In this document: positions 19,035-27,398 of the stretch, one piece after another
Layout: every line of letters starts with the position of its first letter
Numbering within the stretch: the first letter of the stretch is position 1
From: Pseudomonas sp. GM79
GTDB taxonomy: Bacteria > Pseudomonadota > Gammaproteobacteria > Pseudomonadales > Pseudomonadaceae
Reading direction: 5' to 3'
Length of the DNA: 64,000 nt
Assembly (NCBI RefSeq): GCF_000282495.1
Contig: NZ_AKJE01000035.1
Location: forward strand, 1-64,000
Notes under the pieces: generated by a model
Database searches by the model: none
Told to the model about the DNA's origin: nothing
What the model saw: the letters and a program-made list of their open reading frames with translations, nothing else
Made by a program: the position numbers and the translations under genes

Positions 19035-19544
19035 TCAGCGCAGCGCTTTGCGGTTACGCGAAATGAGCAGCGGCACCAGCACCACGATCAGCACGAAGGC
19101 CAGCAGCGCCCACTGTGCCAGGGACAAGCCGAGGATCGGCGGGTACGGTGTAGAGCAGAAGCCGTCGACCTGGAAGCCCAGCGGGAAGATCTTCGCCAGC
19201 GGCAGGCCGTCGACGATTGGCTGCAGCACATCGATACCGCAACTGACCGCCGGGTAAAACTGGGTATAGACGTGATGCCCGGCCACCCCGGCGCCCGCAA
19301 TGGCGCAGATCACCACCAACGTTTCGAACAGCGTGACGCTGCGGCGGGTGCGCGTCGCTGCGCCGATAAAGGCGAACAGCGCAATCAGCAACAACGCGTA
19401 GCGTTGCAGGATGCACAGCGGGCATGGTGCCTCGCCCAGAGCCACTTGCATGTACAGCGCGCCACCGATCAGCGCCAGGCAGATAATGCCCAGCAACACC
19501 AGATAGCGCCGCTCACGTCCCAACCGCATGGTTTCCTCGCTCAT
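19035..19544 (-). CDS. dsbB: Disulfide bond formation protein DsbB
   Basis: A 169-residue protein with four membrane helices. The quinone-linked CPLC motif lies in the first periplasmic loop, and the second periplasmic loop has a Cys pair (SCGIDVLQP and DGFCSTPYP). It would reoxidise DsbA using the quinone pool. Pseudomonas often carries two DsbB paralogues; which of them this is cannot be told here. It stands alone between the cyo and moa operons. Confidence 0.92.
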   Translation of the reverse strand: MSEETMRLGRERRYLVLLGIICLALIGGALYMQVALGEAPCPLCILQRYALLLIALFAFIGAATRTRRSVTLFETLVVICAIAGAGVAGHHVYTQFYPAVSCGIDVLQPIVDGLPLAKIFPLGFQVDGFCSTPYPPILGLSLAQWALLAFVLIVVLVPLLISRNRKALR

Positions 19545-19728
19545 CGCGTTTCCCTTTTGTGTCCGTGGATATCGGTTGTCCGGAAGTCTACACGCAGCCC
19601 CTGCCCTTTGAGAGCCTTGAACGGGCCGCTGAAGTCGGGGGAATAAACGATAAACCGGTTAAGCACGGATTAACCTTTAAGCGATTGTTAATAATCGAAA
19701 CCGCGACGCGGTCTTCGCGAAGGGTTGC

Positions 19729-20181
19729 TTACTGCTTCCACCGATCCGCCGCCGCATGATCGCTGTCACGCCCTTCCACCCAACGCGGCCCGTCCCCGGT
19801 GTTTTCTTTCTTCCAGAACGGCGCGCGGGTTTTCAGATAGTCCATGACGAAGGCACAGGCATCGAATGCCGCCTGACGGTGGGCGCTGGCGGCGCCGACG
19901 AAAACGATCGGCTCGCCCGGCTCAAGCGCGCCGATGCGGTGCAACACTTCCAGCTTCAACAGTGGCCAGCGCTGCTCGGCCTCCGCGGCAATCTTGCCCA
20001 AGGCTTTTTCGGTCATGCCCGGGTAGTGCTCAAGGAACATCCCGGCGACGTCGAGGCCGTCATTGAAGTCGCGCACGTAGCCGACAAAACTCACGACCGC
20101 ACCAACGCCCACATTGGCTGCGTGCATGGCGTTGACTTCAGCGCCCGGGTCGAACGGCGTGGACTGCACGCGAATTGCCAT
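19729..20181 (-). CDS. moaE: Molybdopterin synthase catalytic subunit MoaE
   Basis: A 150-residue MoaE with VGYVRDFN near the N-terminus, LEHYPGMTEKAL, HRIGALEPGEPIVFVGAAS and the C-terminal APFWKKE motif carrying the active lysines. Together with MoaD thiocarboxylate it adds the dithiolene sulfurs to precursor Z. It follows moaD by three bases. Confidence 0.95.
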   Translation of the reverse strand: MAIRVQSTPFDPGAEVNAMHAANVGVGAVVSFVGYVRDFNDGLDVAGMFLEHYPGMTEKALGKIAAEAEQRWPLLKLEVLHRIGALEPGEPIVFVGAASAHRQAAFDACAFVMDYLKTRAPFWKKENTGDGPRWVEGRDSDHAAADRWKQ

Positions 20182-20184
20182 GGC

Positions 20185-20427
20185 TCAGCCCCCGGTCACG
20201 GTCGGAAAAAACGCCACTTCATCGCCATCGCTCACCGGCTCGTCGAGCTGGCAGAGGTCTTCGTTGCGGGCGCACATCAGGTTTTGCTCGCTCAGCACTT
20301 CGGCGCCGTCACGTTGGGCCAGCAGCGCGCGCACATCGTCGACCGTGGCGAAATCACCTTCGACCTTCACCGAGTCCACACCGAGCGCTTCACGGTAACG
20401 GGCGAAAAACTTCACGGTAATGTTCAT
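20185..20427 (-). CDS. moaD: Molybdopterin synthase sulfur carrier subunit MoaD
   Basis: An 80-residue ubiquitin-like protein ending in the Gly-Gly tail (PTVTGG) that is thiocarboxylated by MoeB. The start ATG at 20427 overlaps the moaC stop (ATGA). It partners MoaE, which is encoded three bases downstream. Confidence 0.94.
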   Translation of the reverse strand: MNITVKFFARYREALGVDSVKVEGDFATVDDVRALLAQRDGAEVLSEQNLMCARNEDLCQLDEPVSDGDEVAFFPTVTGG

Positions 20428-20897
20428 GGCTGATCCGCCCGAAAATGACCGCTCTTGCCGCCGAGTTTCTCCAGCAGCCGCACGCTCTCGATGGTCATGC
20501 CGCGATCCACGGCCTTGCACATGTCATAAATGGTCAGCGCAGCGACGCTGGCTGCGGTCAGCGCTTCCATTTCGACGCCGGTCTGCCCGGACAACTTGCA
20601 GCACGCCACGATGCGCACGGTGTCGTCGCCTTCGGCACTGAGTTCGACCTTGACGCCGGTGAGCATCAACGGGTGGCACAAAGGAATCAGATCGCTGGTT
20701 TTCTTCGCCGCCTGGATGCCGGCGATCCGCGCCACGGCGAACACGTCACCCTTGGGATGGCCGCCCGTGACAATCAACTGCAGGGTTTCGGGCAGCATGC
20801 GCACCAGCGCTTGGGCCGTCGCTTCACGGAACGTCACGGTTTTTTCAGTGACGTCGACCATATGGGCGCGACCTTGGGAATCGAGATGAGTCAGCAC
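20424..20897 (-). CDS. moaC: Cyclic pyranopterin monophosphate synthase MoaC
   Basis: A 157-residue MoaC with AHMVDVTEK near the N-terminus, [12 protein letters not shown], and the active-site segment [20 protein letters not shown] followed by [10 protein letters not shown]. It converts the MoaA product to cyclic pyranopterin monophosphate. A GTG at 20897 is chosen because GGAG lies seven bases upstream and the family begins [14 protein letters not shown]; an in-frame ATG at 20921 would add eight residues. The operon is moaC-moaD-moaE; no moaA or moaB is present in the window. Confidence 0.93.
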   Translation of the reverse strand: MLTHLDSQGRAHMVDVTEKTVTFREATAQALVRMLPETLQLIVTGGHPKGDVFAVARIAGIQAAKKTSDLIPLCHPLMLTGVKVELSAEGDDTVRIVACCKLSGQTGVEMEALTAASVAALTIYDMCKAVDRGMTIESVRLLEKLGGKSGHFRADQP

Positions 20898-20981
20898 AGG
20901 GATACTCCTGATCAGGAGCATCGATTGTAAACCTGTGGGTCAAATTTCCGCACGTTTGATTATCGGATCACCACGAACCCA

Positions 20982-21072
20982 CTGTGGGAGCGGGCTTGCT
21001 CGCGAATGCGGTGTGTCAGTCACTATTTACTTCAACTGACACACCGCATTCGCGAGCAAGCCCGCTCCCACA
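20982..21072. repeat. Palindromic repeat pair, GTGGGAGCGGGCTTGCTCGCGAA type
   Basis: Two inverted copies with GTGGGAG outermost. The inner part is itself palindromic (GCGGTGTGTCAGT with ACTGACACACCGC), so the whole element can fold into one hairpin of about 90 bases. It lies in the gap between phoH and moaC. Confidence 0.9.
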
Positions 21073-21091
21073 TTTGATTTGTGTCGGGCAT

Positions 21092-21122
21092 AAAAAACCG
21101 GGCGGCTTTGGGCCGCCCGGTT
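21092..21122 (-). terminator. Intrinsic terminator of the PIN-PhoH gene
   Basis: Stem CCGGGCGGC/GCCGCCCGG (21098-21106 and 21112-21120), followed on the minus strand by six T residues. It lies just past the stop at 21135. Confidence 0.9.
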
Positions 21123-21134
21123 CTGTTGAAGCGA

Positions 21135-22529
21135 TTACAGATGCGATTCGGCGTATTCGGCCAGAATCGAGCGTGGCACCCCTTGCAGGGTGATGTGTAC
21201 ACCGTTGGGGAAGTCCTTGAAGCGCTCGGTCAAGTACGTCAGCCCGGAGCTTGTCGCGGACAGGTAAGGGGTATCGATCTGTGCCAGGTTGCCCAGGCAC
21301 ACCACTTTGGAACCGGCGCCGGCACGGGTGATGATGGTTTTCATCTGGTGCGGCGTAAGGTTCTGGCATTCATCGATCAGAATCAGACTCTGCTGGAAGC
21401 TGCGGCCTCGGATGTAGTTGAGGGATTTGAACTGCAACGGCACTTTGCTGAGGATGTAGTCGACGCTGCCATGGGTGTTTTCGTCGTCCATGTGCAGCGC
21501 TTCGAGGTTGTCGGTGATGGCGCCGAGCCAAGGCTCCATTTTTTCCGCTTCGGTGCCAGGCAGGAAGCCGATTTCCTGGTCGAGCCCCTGCACGCTGCGG
21601 GTGGCGATGATGCGCCGGTAGCGTTTGCTGACCATGGTCTGCTCGATGGCCGCCGCCAGGGCCAGGATGGTTTTACCGGAACCGGCCGCGCCGGACAGGT
21701 TGACCAAGTGAATGTCCGGATCAAGCAAGGCGTACAGCGCCAGGCTCTGATAGATGTCACGCGGTTTCAGGCCCCAGGCTTCCTGATGCAACAGAGGCTC
21801 CTGATGCAGGTCGAGGATCAGCAACTTGTCGACCTGGATTTCCTTGATCCAGCCAACAAAGCCCTGTTCGTCGATGATGAACTCGTTGACGTGTACCGCA
21901 GGCAGGTTGTCGATCAGCTGCACCTGGTGCCAGGTGCGACCATGATCCTGCCGGGTTTCTACCTTGCTCACCCGATCCCAGAACGAACCGGTCATGTTGT
22001 GATAACCGTTGGGCAGCAACGAAACGTCGTCGACCAGTTGGTCGGTGCTGTAGTCCTCGGCCGCAATCCCGCAAGCCCGGGCCTTGAGGCGCATGTTGAT
22101 GTCTTTTGTGACCAGCACCACGGGCAGTTTTGCATCGCGTGCGCGCAGGTCGATCAACTGGTTGATGATGATGTTGTCGTTCAGATGCTCGGGCAGAATG
22201 ATGTTCGGCTCAGTGCGCTTGCTCATCAGAATTGACAGCAAACCCTTGGGCCCACTCTTGCCGCGCTGGATCGGTACGCCGAGTTCGACGTCTTCGGGGC
22301 TGGCATCGCCCAACGTCTTGTCGATCAGGCGAATCGCCTGGCGGCATTCCGCGGCAACGCTGTGATGCCCGCTCTTGAGCTTGTCCAGCTCTTCAAGCAC
22401 GGTCATCGGGATGGCGACGTGGTGTTCTTCGAAATTAAGGAGGGCGTTTGGATCGTGAATCAATACGTTGGTATCGAGTACATAAAGGATTGGCTGGTTG
22501 GAAGAAGGGCTACGTCCGTGATCATCCAT
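21135..22529 (-). CDS. PIN-PhoH family ATPase/ribonuclease protein
   Basis: A 464-residue fusion. The N-terminal PIN domain (about residues 14-150) starts YVLDTNVLIHDP, giving the first acidic nuclease residue. The C-terminal PhoH domain (about 240-460) has Walker A GAAGSGKT and Walker B LILIDECQN, then TRAGAGSKVVCLGN. Family members couple RNA unwinding to PIN RNase activity, so a role in RNA turnover is likely. It is monocistronic with its own terminator. Some databases name it YlaK or PhoH-like. Confidence 0.92.
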   Translation of the reverse strand: MDDHGRSPSSNQPILYVLDTNVLIHDPNALLNFEEHHVAIPMTVLEELDKLKSGHHSVAAECRQAIRLIDKTLGDASPEDVELGVPIQRGKSGPKGLLSILMSKRTEPNIILPEHLNDNIIINQLIDLRARDAKLPVVLVTKDINMRLKARACGIAAEDYSTDQLVDDVSLLPNGYHNMTGSFWDRVSKVETRQDHGRTWHQVQLIDNLPAVHVNEFIIDEQGFVGWIKEIQVDKLLILDLHQEPLLHQEAWGLKPRDIYQSLALYALLDPDIHLVNLSGAAGSGKTILALAAAIEQTMVSKRYRRIIATRSVQGLDQEIGFLPGTEAEKMEPWLGAITDNLEALHMDDENTHGSVDYILSKVPLQFKSLNYIRGRSFQQSLILIDECQNLTPHQMKTIITRAGAGSKVVCLGNLAQIDTPYLSATSSGLTYLTERFKDFPNGVHITLQGVPRSILAEYAESHL

Positions 22530-22866
22530 ACTCGGTCACCTTTGTGGGAGCCAGTCGACGCAATACCATAACGGTGCTGCGCCTCGAAGTGGCCGCCGAA
22601 TTCACCTGCGAGGAGTCAAGTGAACTGCACACAAACTGGGGTCTTGGGAGACGCCACCTGTGTTGCAGGTTTCGGCGGTCTGTCTTCGTAATACTCCAAA
22701 ACATGTGACAGAAAAAAGCACTTTGACGTTTTTTTGAAGTTTATTTTTCAGAGTGACGAATAGCCCTTGGCGTGCAGGCAATGTGCCGTTAAAGTCGGAA
22801 GTCCGCCTGCACCGATTTCTCTGCAAAAATCGCCCTTCACCCAATGTTTTCGGCCTTTTGCCGTTT
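22530..22866. other. Gene-free region between phoH and the deacetylase-like gene
   Basis: 337 bases. An AT-rich patch at about 22690-22760, with runs of A and T, is the likely phoH promoter area. No defined boxes, repeat element or terminator were seen. Confidence 0.5.
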
Positions 22867-23991
22867 TCAGCGAAACGCGTCCTGACAGTCTGCCCAACCG
22901 ATCCCGCTTGGCGCCGTTTGCGTAATGAGCCAGGGCATCGCCGTTTTCAGCGCATCCTGCTTCACATTGAAATTGATCACCCCGTGCCGCCACAGCAACA
23001 TCAGGGTCAATACCCGTTGTGCGCTCTGGCTGCCCTTGAGCTTGCCGGCGCCGTCCTGGGCATCGATGTCCCACAATGCCACCTGCAAGCCCTGAGATTT
23101 GAAGAAGCCCTCGGCATCGGATCGACGCTGCCCCTCGGGCGGGCGAAACAGCGGCACGTAATTCTCCGGCAGCTTGCCTTTGACCAGCTCGACGCTGCGT
23201 CGCACCGAGTCCTGCCAGTCTTGCCAGTGGCTGTGGGAGCGAAACTCCCAGCCTTGCACGCCAACGCATTGCTGCGAATAAGTCCCTTGCAGGCTGGCCA
23301 CCGAACGATCGGCCAGGCGGGCCTGGATGTCCTTGCCGAGGACGAAGAACGTAGCGCTCATGTTGGATTTGCGCAGGTACTCGGTGACCCAGGCGGTGTT
23401 ATCTGGCGTGGCATTGGCGGCGCTGTCGAAGGTCAGCAGGAACAGACGATCATTCATGGCCTCGCCATTGCGCTCATAGTCGCCAAAACGATCGACTTCG
23501 CTGCTGGTCTGCGGGAACAGAGCGGCCTTGCGCAGCTGCTCGTCAAGGTATTGGGCGTGGAACAACCGGCTTGGCTCGGCCCATTTGATGTAATAGCTGT
23601 CATCGCTCACCTGAAATTTCGCCGCTTGCTCACGCAGGGTGGCCATGTCCTCGACCAGGAAACAGAAGGAGGCATCCTGATCGCAACTCTGCTGGGCGAA
23701 GTTGTAATTGGTCAGCAAACGCTGCCACAGGCGTTGGCGCAGTTGGTTGACCGACTCCAGATTGAGGGTGCGCAGGCCCAGGCGTTGAGCCAGGCTCGCT
23801 TCATCCAGCGATTCACTGGCCAGCAGAACCCGGGCAAACATGAGGATTTCGGCCCGCGAGGCGACGTCAAACAGCGTCGGGCTGCTGAGCTGCTCAGGCC
23901 AGGTGCCGCGATCCAGCGTCGCCACATCGCCCGGCGCGGCGATGGCGCCAAAACTCAAGAGCCAGGCCGAGAATAGAAAAACGATACGCAA
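22867..23991 (-). CDS. Exported polysaccharide-deacetylase-like protein with altered metal-site motifs
   Basis: A 374-residue protein. A signal peptide (RIVFLFSAWLLSFGAIAAP) is followed by an all-helical-looking domain to about residue 200 and then a NodB-like domain. The first NodB motif, normally TFDD, reads TFDS. The second, normally HSxxH, reads HSHWQ. The third (FRPPEG) and the WDIDAQD motif are intact. The metal-binding second Asp and a His are therefore replaced, so it may be inactive or use another metal arrangement. TTG 23991 is taken as the start because GGAG lies eight bases upstream and the signal peptide begins there. Confidence 0.75.
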   Translation of the reverse strand: MRIVFLFSAWLLSFGAIAAPGDVATLDRGTWPEQLSSPTLFDVASRAEILMFARVLLASESLDEASLAQRLGLRTLNLESVNQLRQRLWQRLLTNYNFAQQSCDQDASFCFLVEDMATLREQAAKFQVSDDSYYIKWAEPSRLFHAQYLDEQLRKAALFPQTSSEVDRFGDYERNGEAMNDRLFLLTFDSAANATPDNTAWVTEYLRKSNMSATFFVLGKDIQARLADRSVASLQGTYSQQCVGVQGWEFRSHSHWQDWQDSVRRSVELVKGKLPENYVPLFRPPEGQRRSDAEGFFKSQGLQVALWDIDAQDGAGKLKGSQSAQRVLTLMLLWRHGVINFNVKQDALKTAMPWLITQTAPSGIGWADCQDAFR

Positions 23992-24067
23992 AGGGATGTC
24001 TCCATAACAAAACCCGCGCGGCACTATAGCTGATCCCGCTCACATTCCCGCAGCAGCACCGATCTCC

Positions 24068-24158
24068 TGTGGGAGCGGGCTTGCTCGCGAAGGCGATTTA
24101 TCATTCAACATTGATGGTGACTGACCCGCCGCCTTCGCGAGCAAGCCCGCTCCCACAG
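24068..24158. repeat. Palindromic repeat pair, GTGGGAGCGGGCTTGCTCGCGAA type
   Basis: Inverted copies with GTGGGAG outermost and about 45 bases between the conserved cores. It lies between divergent genes, upstream of yaaA. Confidence 0.9.
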
Positions 24159-24259
24159 GGTTTTGCGGATAACCACCGATCATCACCTATGGACTTGATA
24201 GCTGGAGTCAACAAGGACAACCCCCTAGAATCGCCCCCACGATTAAAGGAGACGACTTC

Positions 24260-25039
24260 ATGCTGATGGTGATTTCCCCCGCCAAGACTCTCGATTACGA
24301 AACACCGCCGGCGACCCAGCGCTTCACTCAGCCGCAATACCTCGACCATTCCCAGGAACTGATCCTGCAACTGCGCGACCTGACGCCAGCGCAGATCAGC
24401 GAATTGATGCACGTCTCCGACAAGATCGGCGGTCTCAATGCCGCGCGTTTCGGTAGCTGGACCCCGGCCTTCACCCCTGCCAACGCCAAGCAGGCGTTGC
24501 TGGCATTCAAGGGCGATGTGTACACCGGCCTGAATGCACAAACTTTCAGCGAAGCCGATTTCGATTACGCCCAGCAGCACTTGCGCATGCTCTCCGGCCT
24601 GTATGGCCTGTTGCGCCCCTTGGACTTGATGCAGCCCTATCGGCTGGAGATGGGCACCAAACTGGCCAATGCCCGTGGCAAAGACCTTTACGCCTTCTGG
24701 GGTACCCGGATCAGCGAATGGCTGAACGAAGCCTTGGCCGATCAAGGCGACGACGTGCTGCTGAACCTGGCCTCCAACGAGTACTTCTCGGCGGTCAAAC
24801 GCAGTGCTTTGAACGCGCGCATCATCAATACCGAGTTCAAGGATCTGAAGAACGGCCAGTACAAAATCATCAGCTTCTACGCGAAAAAGGCCCGCGGGAT
24901 GATGAGTCGCTTCGTCATTGAAGAACGCATCAATGACCCGGTCACCCTCAAGCAGTTCGACGTTCAGGGTTATCGCTACAGTGCCGAACAGTCTAAACCG
25001 GACAATCTGGTGTTCCTGCGCGATCACGCACCTGAGTAA
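24260..25039 (+). CDS. yaaA: Peroxide stress protein YaaA
   Basis: A 259-residue member of the DUF328/YaaA family. Signature segments are [13 protein letters not shown] at the N-terminus, [20 protein letters not shown] and [10 protein letters not shown] in the middle, and [15 protein letters not shown] near the C-terminus. In E. coli the homologue limits intracellular iron and damage under hydrogen peroxide and has a DNA-binding fold. The start ATG follows AAGGAGA at the right distance. It is apparently monocistronic. Confidence 0.93.
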   Translation: MLMVISPAKTLDYETPPATQRFTQPQYLDHSQELILQLRDLTPAQISELMHVSDKIGGLNAARFGSWTPAFTPANAKQALLAFKGDVYTGLNAQTFSEADFDYAQQHLRMLSGLYGLLRPLDLMQPYRLEMGTKLANARGKDLYAFWGTRISEWLNEALADQGDDVLLNLASNEYFSAVKRSALNARIINTEFKDLKNGQYKIISFYAKKARGMMSRFVIEERINDPVTLKQFDVQGYRYSAEQSKPDNLVFLRDHAPE

Positions 25040-25359
25040 ATCAAACCCCGCACCAAGTCGACGCACGACATCGGTTACTTGATCGTGCGTCGCCCTTTGA
25101 TCATCGAACAATCCCCTTCTTTTCGCCGCTTTATTGGCGCCAAAAAACAAGCACTCTCTTTTCTAACTTTAGTTTCACTCGACATCGATCATTTTTTTCC
25201 GTAGTGGCACAGATTTTTTTTGCTCGTAGTGGCAAAAAAATATCCACGACAATAATCACCCCATATATAAAGGGCCAAACGGCAAGTGCTATCAATATGA
25301 AAGCAGTGCCATCTTTTTCAATATTTCAAGAAATTTCAGAATTCGCGATGGGCGGACAG

Positions 25360-25386
25360 GAACTATGTCCAAATGCGCCGCTCATA
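25360..25386 (+). promoter_or_regulatory. Candidate AlgU (sigma-22) promoter for algD, distal
   Basis: GAACTA (25360-25365), a 16-base spacer and TCATA (25382-25386) resemble the AlgU pattern GAACTT-N16/17-TCNNA. It would give a leader of about 460 bases, somewhat longer than the roughly 370-base algD leader of P. aeruginosa. Evidence is pattern and position only. Confidence 0.35.
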
Positions 25387-25735
25387 CCACCGGTAACGAT
25401 TCTCTCGGTGATTGTGCGAGATAACTTACACAGACAAGAGATCGATGTAGCGAAGTTGTCACACTTACTTTGGCTTACTGATCACTTATTTGGGCAACAC
25501 ATGAAGGACAGGAGATAACGCACCATTACTATCCCCTACAAGGCCACGGCTGCGCCCCTATAAACGTGCTCACCTGAGCACCCAACCGCTTGATTTACGG
25601 GCTTTCGGGCCTGGCATTGAGCGCGCAAGACCTTTGCACGGAAGTCTTCAGAAAAGAGGATCGGCTGCATAACAGGGCACGTCATAACAATAAGACCTGG
25701 CTGCGCACATCTTGAGTGCACTTATTTAGACACTC

Positions 25736-25765
25736 GGAACTTAGTATGCCTGCACACGGCATTGT
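25736..25765 (+). promoter_or_regulatory. Candidate AlgU -35 element close to algD
   Basis: A perfect GGAACTT (25736-25742) lies 118 bases before the algD start, but the -10 region 16-17 bases later (GCATT) fits the AlgU consensus poorly. Confidence 0.35.
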
Positions 25766-25859
25766 GGCGCCTTTAAGTCGCACTTGCGAGTGCACTATGA
25801 CCGCTGAACACCATTAACTCCGGCCATGTAATGGCTTGATAAACACAGAGGTAATTGCG

Positions 25860-27176
25860 ATGCGCATCAGCATATTTGGTTTGGGTTACGTCGGCGCAGT
25901 ATGTGCCGGTTGCCTGTCTGCACGGGGCCATGACGTCGTTGGCGTCGATGTTGCCAAAGACAAAATCGATATGATCAACGCAGGCCGTTCGCCGATCGTT
26001 GAACCGGGTCTGGGCGAACTTCTGAAGCAGGGTATCGAGACGGGCAAATTGCGCGGCACGACCAACTTCGCCGAGGCGATTCGCGACACCGACCTGTCGA
26101 TGATCTGCGTCGGTACGCCGAGCAAGAAGAACGGCGACCTGGAACTGAACTACATCGAAGCCGTTTGCCGCGAGATCGGTTTTGTCCTGCGTGACAAGAC
26201 CACCCGCCACACCATCGTGGTTCGCAGCACCGTCCTGCCGGGCACCGTGGCAAACGTGGTGATCCCGATCCTCGAAGACTGCTCCGGCAAAAAAGCCGGC
26301 GTCGATTTCGGCGTAGCGGTTAACCCTGAGTTCCTGCGTGAAAGCACCGCGATTGCCGATTACGACCTGCCGCCAATGACCGTTATCGGCGAGTTCGACA
26401 AGGCCTCGGGTGACGTTCTGCAATCGCTGTACGAAGAGCTCGACGCACCGATCATCCGCAAGGACATCGCCGTTGCCGAGATGATCAAGTACACCTGCAA
26501 CGTGTGGCACGCCACCAAGGTGACCTTCGCCAACGAGATCGGCAACATCGCCAAGGCCGTCGGTGTTGACGGTCGCGAAGTGATGGAAGTGGTCTGCCAG
26601 GACAAGACACTGAACCTGTCCCAGTACTACATGCGCCCTGGTTTCGCGTTCGGCGGCTCCTGCCTGCCTAAAGACGTGCGCGCCCTGACCTACCGCGCCG
26701 GTTCCCTGGACGTGGAAGCACCGCTGCTCAACTCGCTGATGCGCAGTAACGAGTCCCAGGTGCAGAACGCGTTCGACATCGTCTCCAGCCATGACAAACG
26801 CAAAGTCGCCCTATTGGGTCTGAGCTTCAAGGCCGGCACCGACGACCTGCGCGAAAGCCCGCTGGTTGATCTGGCGGAAATGCTGATCGGCAAGGGCTAC
26901 GACCTGAGCATCTACGACAGCAACGTCGAATACGCCCGTGTCCACGGTGCGAACAAGGATTACATCGAGTCGAAGATCCCTCACGTCTCGTCCTTGCTCA
27001 ACGCTGACTTCGACGACGTGATCGCAAACTCCGACGTGATCATCCTCGGCAACCGTGACGAGAAATTCCGCGCCCTGGCGCTGGAAGCTCCACACGGCAA
27101 GCAAGTGGTCGACCTGGTTGGCTTCATGTCTCAAGCCACCAGCGTCAGCAAGCGCACCGAAGGTATCTGCTGGTAA
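25860..27176 (+). CDS. algD: GDP-mannose 6-dehydrogenase
   Basis: A 438-residue UDP-glucose/GDP-mannose dehydrogenase family enzyme. The N-terminal NAD site reads GLGYVGAVCAG, the catalytic Cys268 lies in FGGSCLPKDVRAL, and the C-terminal Rossmann domain begins KVALLGLSFKAGTDDLRESP. It oxidises GDP-mannose to GDP-mannuronate, the committed and regulated step of alginate synthesis. ATG 25860 is chosen because GAGG lies about ten bases upstream and the Rossmann fold starts at once; the open frame extends to 25836. It is the first gene of the alginate operon. Confidence 0.97.
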   Translation: MRISIFGLGYVGAVCAGCLSARGHDVVGVDVAKDKIDMINAGRSPIVEPGLGELLKQGIETGKLRGTTNFAEAIRDTDLSMICVGTPSKKNGDLELNYIEAVCREIGFVLRDKTTRHTIVVRSTVLPGTVANVVIPILEDCSGKKAGVDFGVAVNPEFLRESTAIADYDLPPMTVIGEFDKASGDVLQSLYEELDAPIIRKDIAVAEMIKYTCNVWHATKVTFANEIGNIAKAVGVDGREVMEVVCQDKTLNLSQYYMRPGFAFGGSCLPKDVRALTYRAGSLDVEAPLLNSLMRSNESQVQNAFDIVSSHDKRKVALLGLSFKAGTDDLRESPLVDLAEMLIGKGYDLSIYDSNVEYARVHGANKDYIESKIPHVSSLLNADFDDVIANSDVIILGNRDEKFRALALEAPHGKQVVDLVGFMSQATSVSKRTEGICW

Positions 27177-27182
27177 CACACT

Positions 27183-27291
27183 TGTAGGAGCTGTCGAGTG
27201 AAACGAGGCTGCGATCTTTCCCGGGGCACTTGAGTCCTGAGTGAACCCAAAGACAAAGATCAAAAGATCGCAGCCTGCGGCAGCTCCTACC
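27183..27291. repeat. Palindromic repeat pair, GTAGGAGCTG type, between algD and alg8
   Basis: Inverted copies of the GTAGGAGCTGYCGA / CTGCGATCTTT unit with a longer than usual interior. The left copy is diverged (GAGTGAAACGAGGCTGCGATC). It lies inside the alginate transcript. Confidence 0.8.
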
Positions 27292-27398
27292 AGGATTTCT
27301 GGCGTCATCCAGAGCGGGTGACGCCAGTTTTCACAGGCCTGCCTTAACCCCATCGGGCCACCCCACAGGCTCGCCCGAGATCGAGACGGATGCAGATT

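Larger units (their letters stand above)
25040..25859. other. Long AT-rich algD upstream region
   Basis: 820 bases without a credible gene; one open frame of 104 codons at 25204 has no ribosome-binding site or family match. It contains an inverted repeat of 10-bp arms (25059-25068 and 25083-25092) after yaaA, two copies of CGTAGTGGCA 25 bases apart next to T-tracts (25200-25209, 25225-25234), and two AlgU-like promoter candidates (25360-25386 and 25737-25765). A small GCACT/AGTGC hairpin lies near 25780. The size and content fit the long, multi-regulator algD control region known in Pseudomonas. Confidence 0.6.

Noticed and set aside
24069..24266. Short open frames starting MGAGLLAKA or VGAGLLA that recur across the window
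   Set aside because: They are translations of the palindromic repeat family itself, not genes.
25204..25518. A 104-codon open frame in the algD upstream region
   Set aside because: It has no ribosome-binding site, atypical AT-rich composition and no recognisable sequence; the area is better explained as control region.
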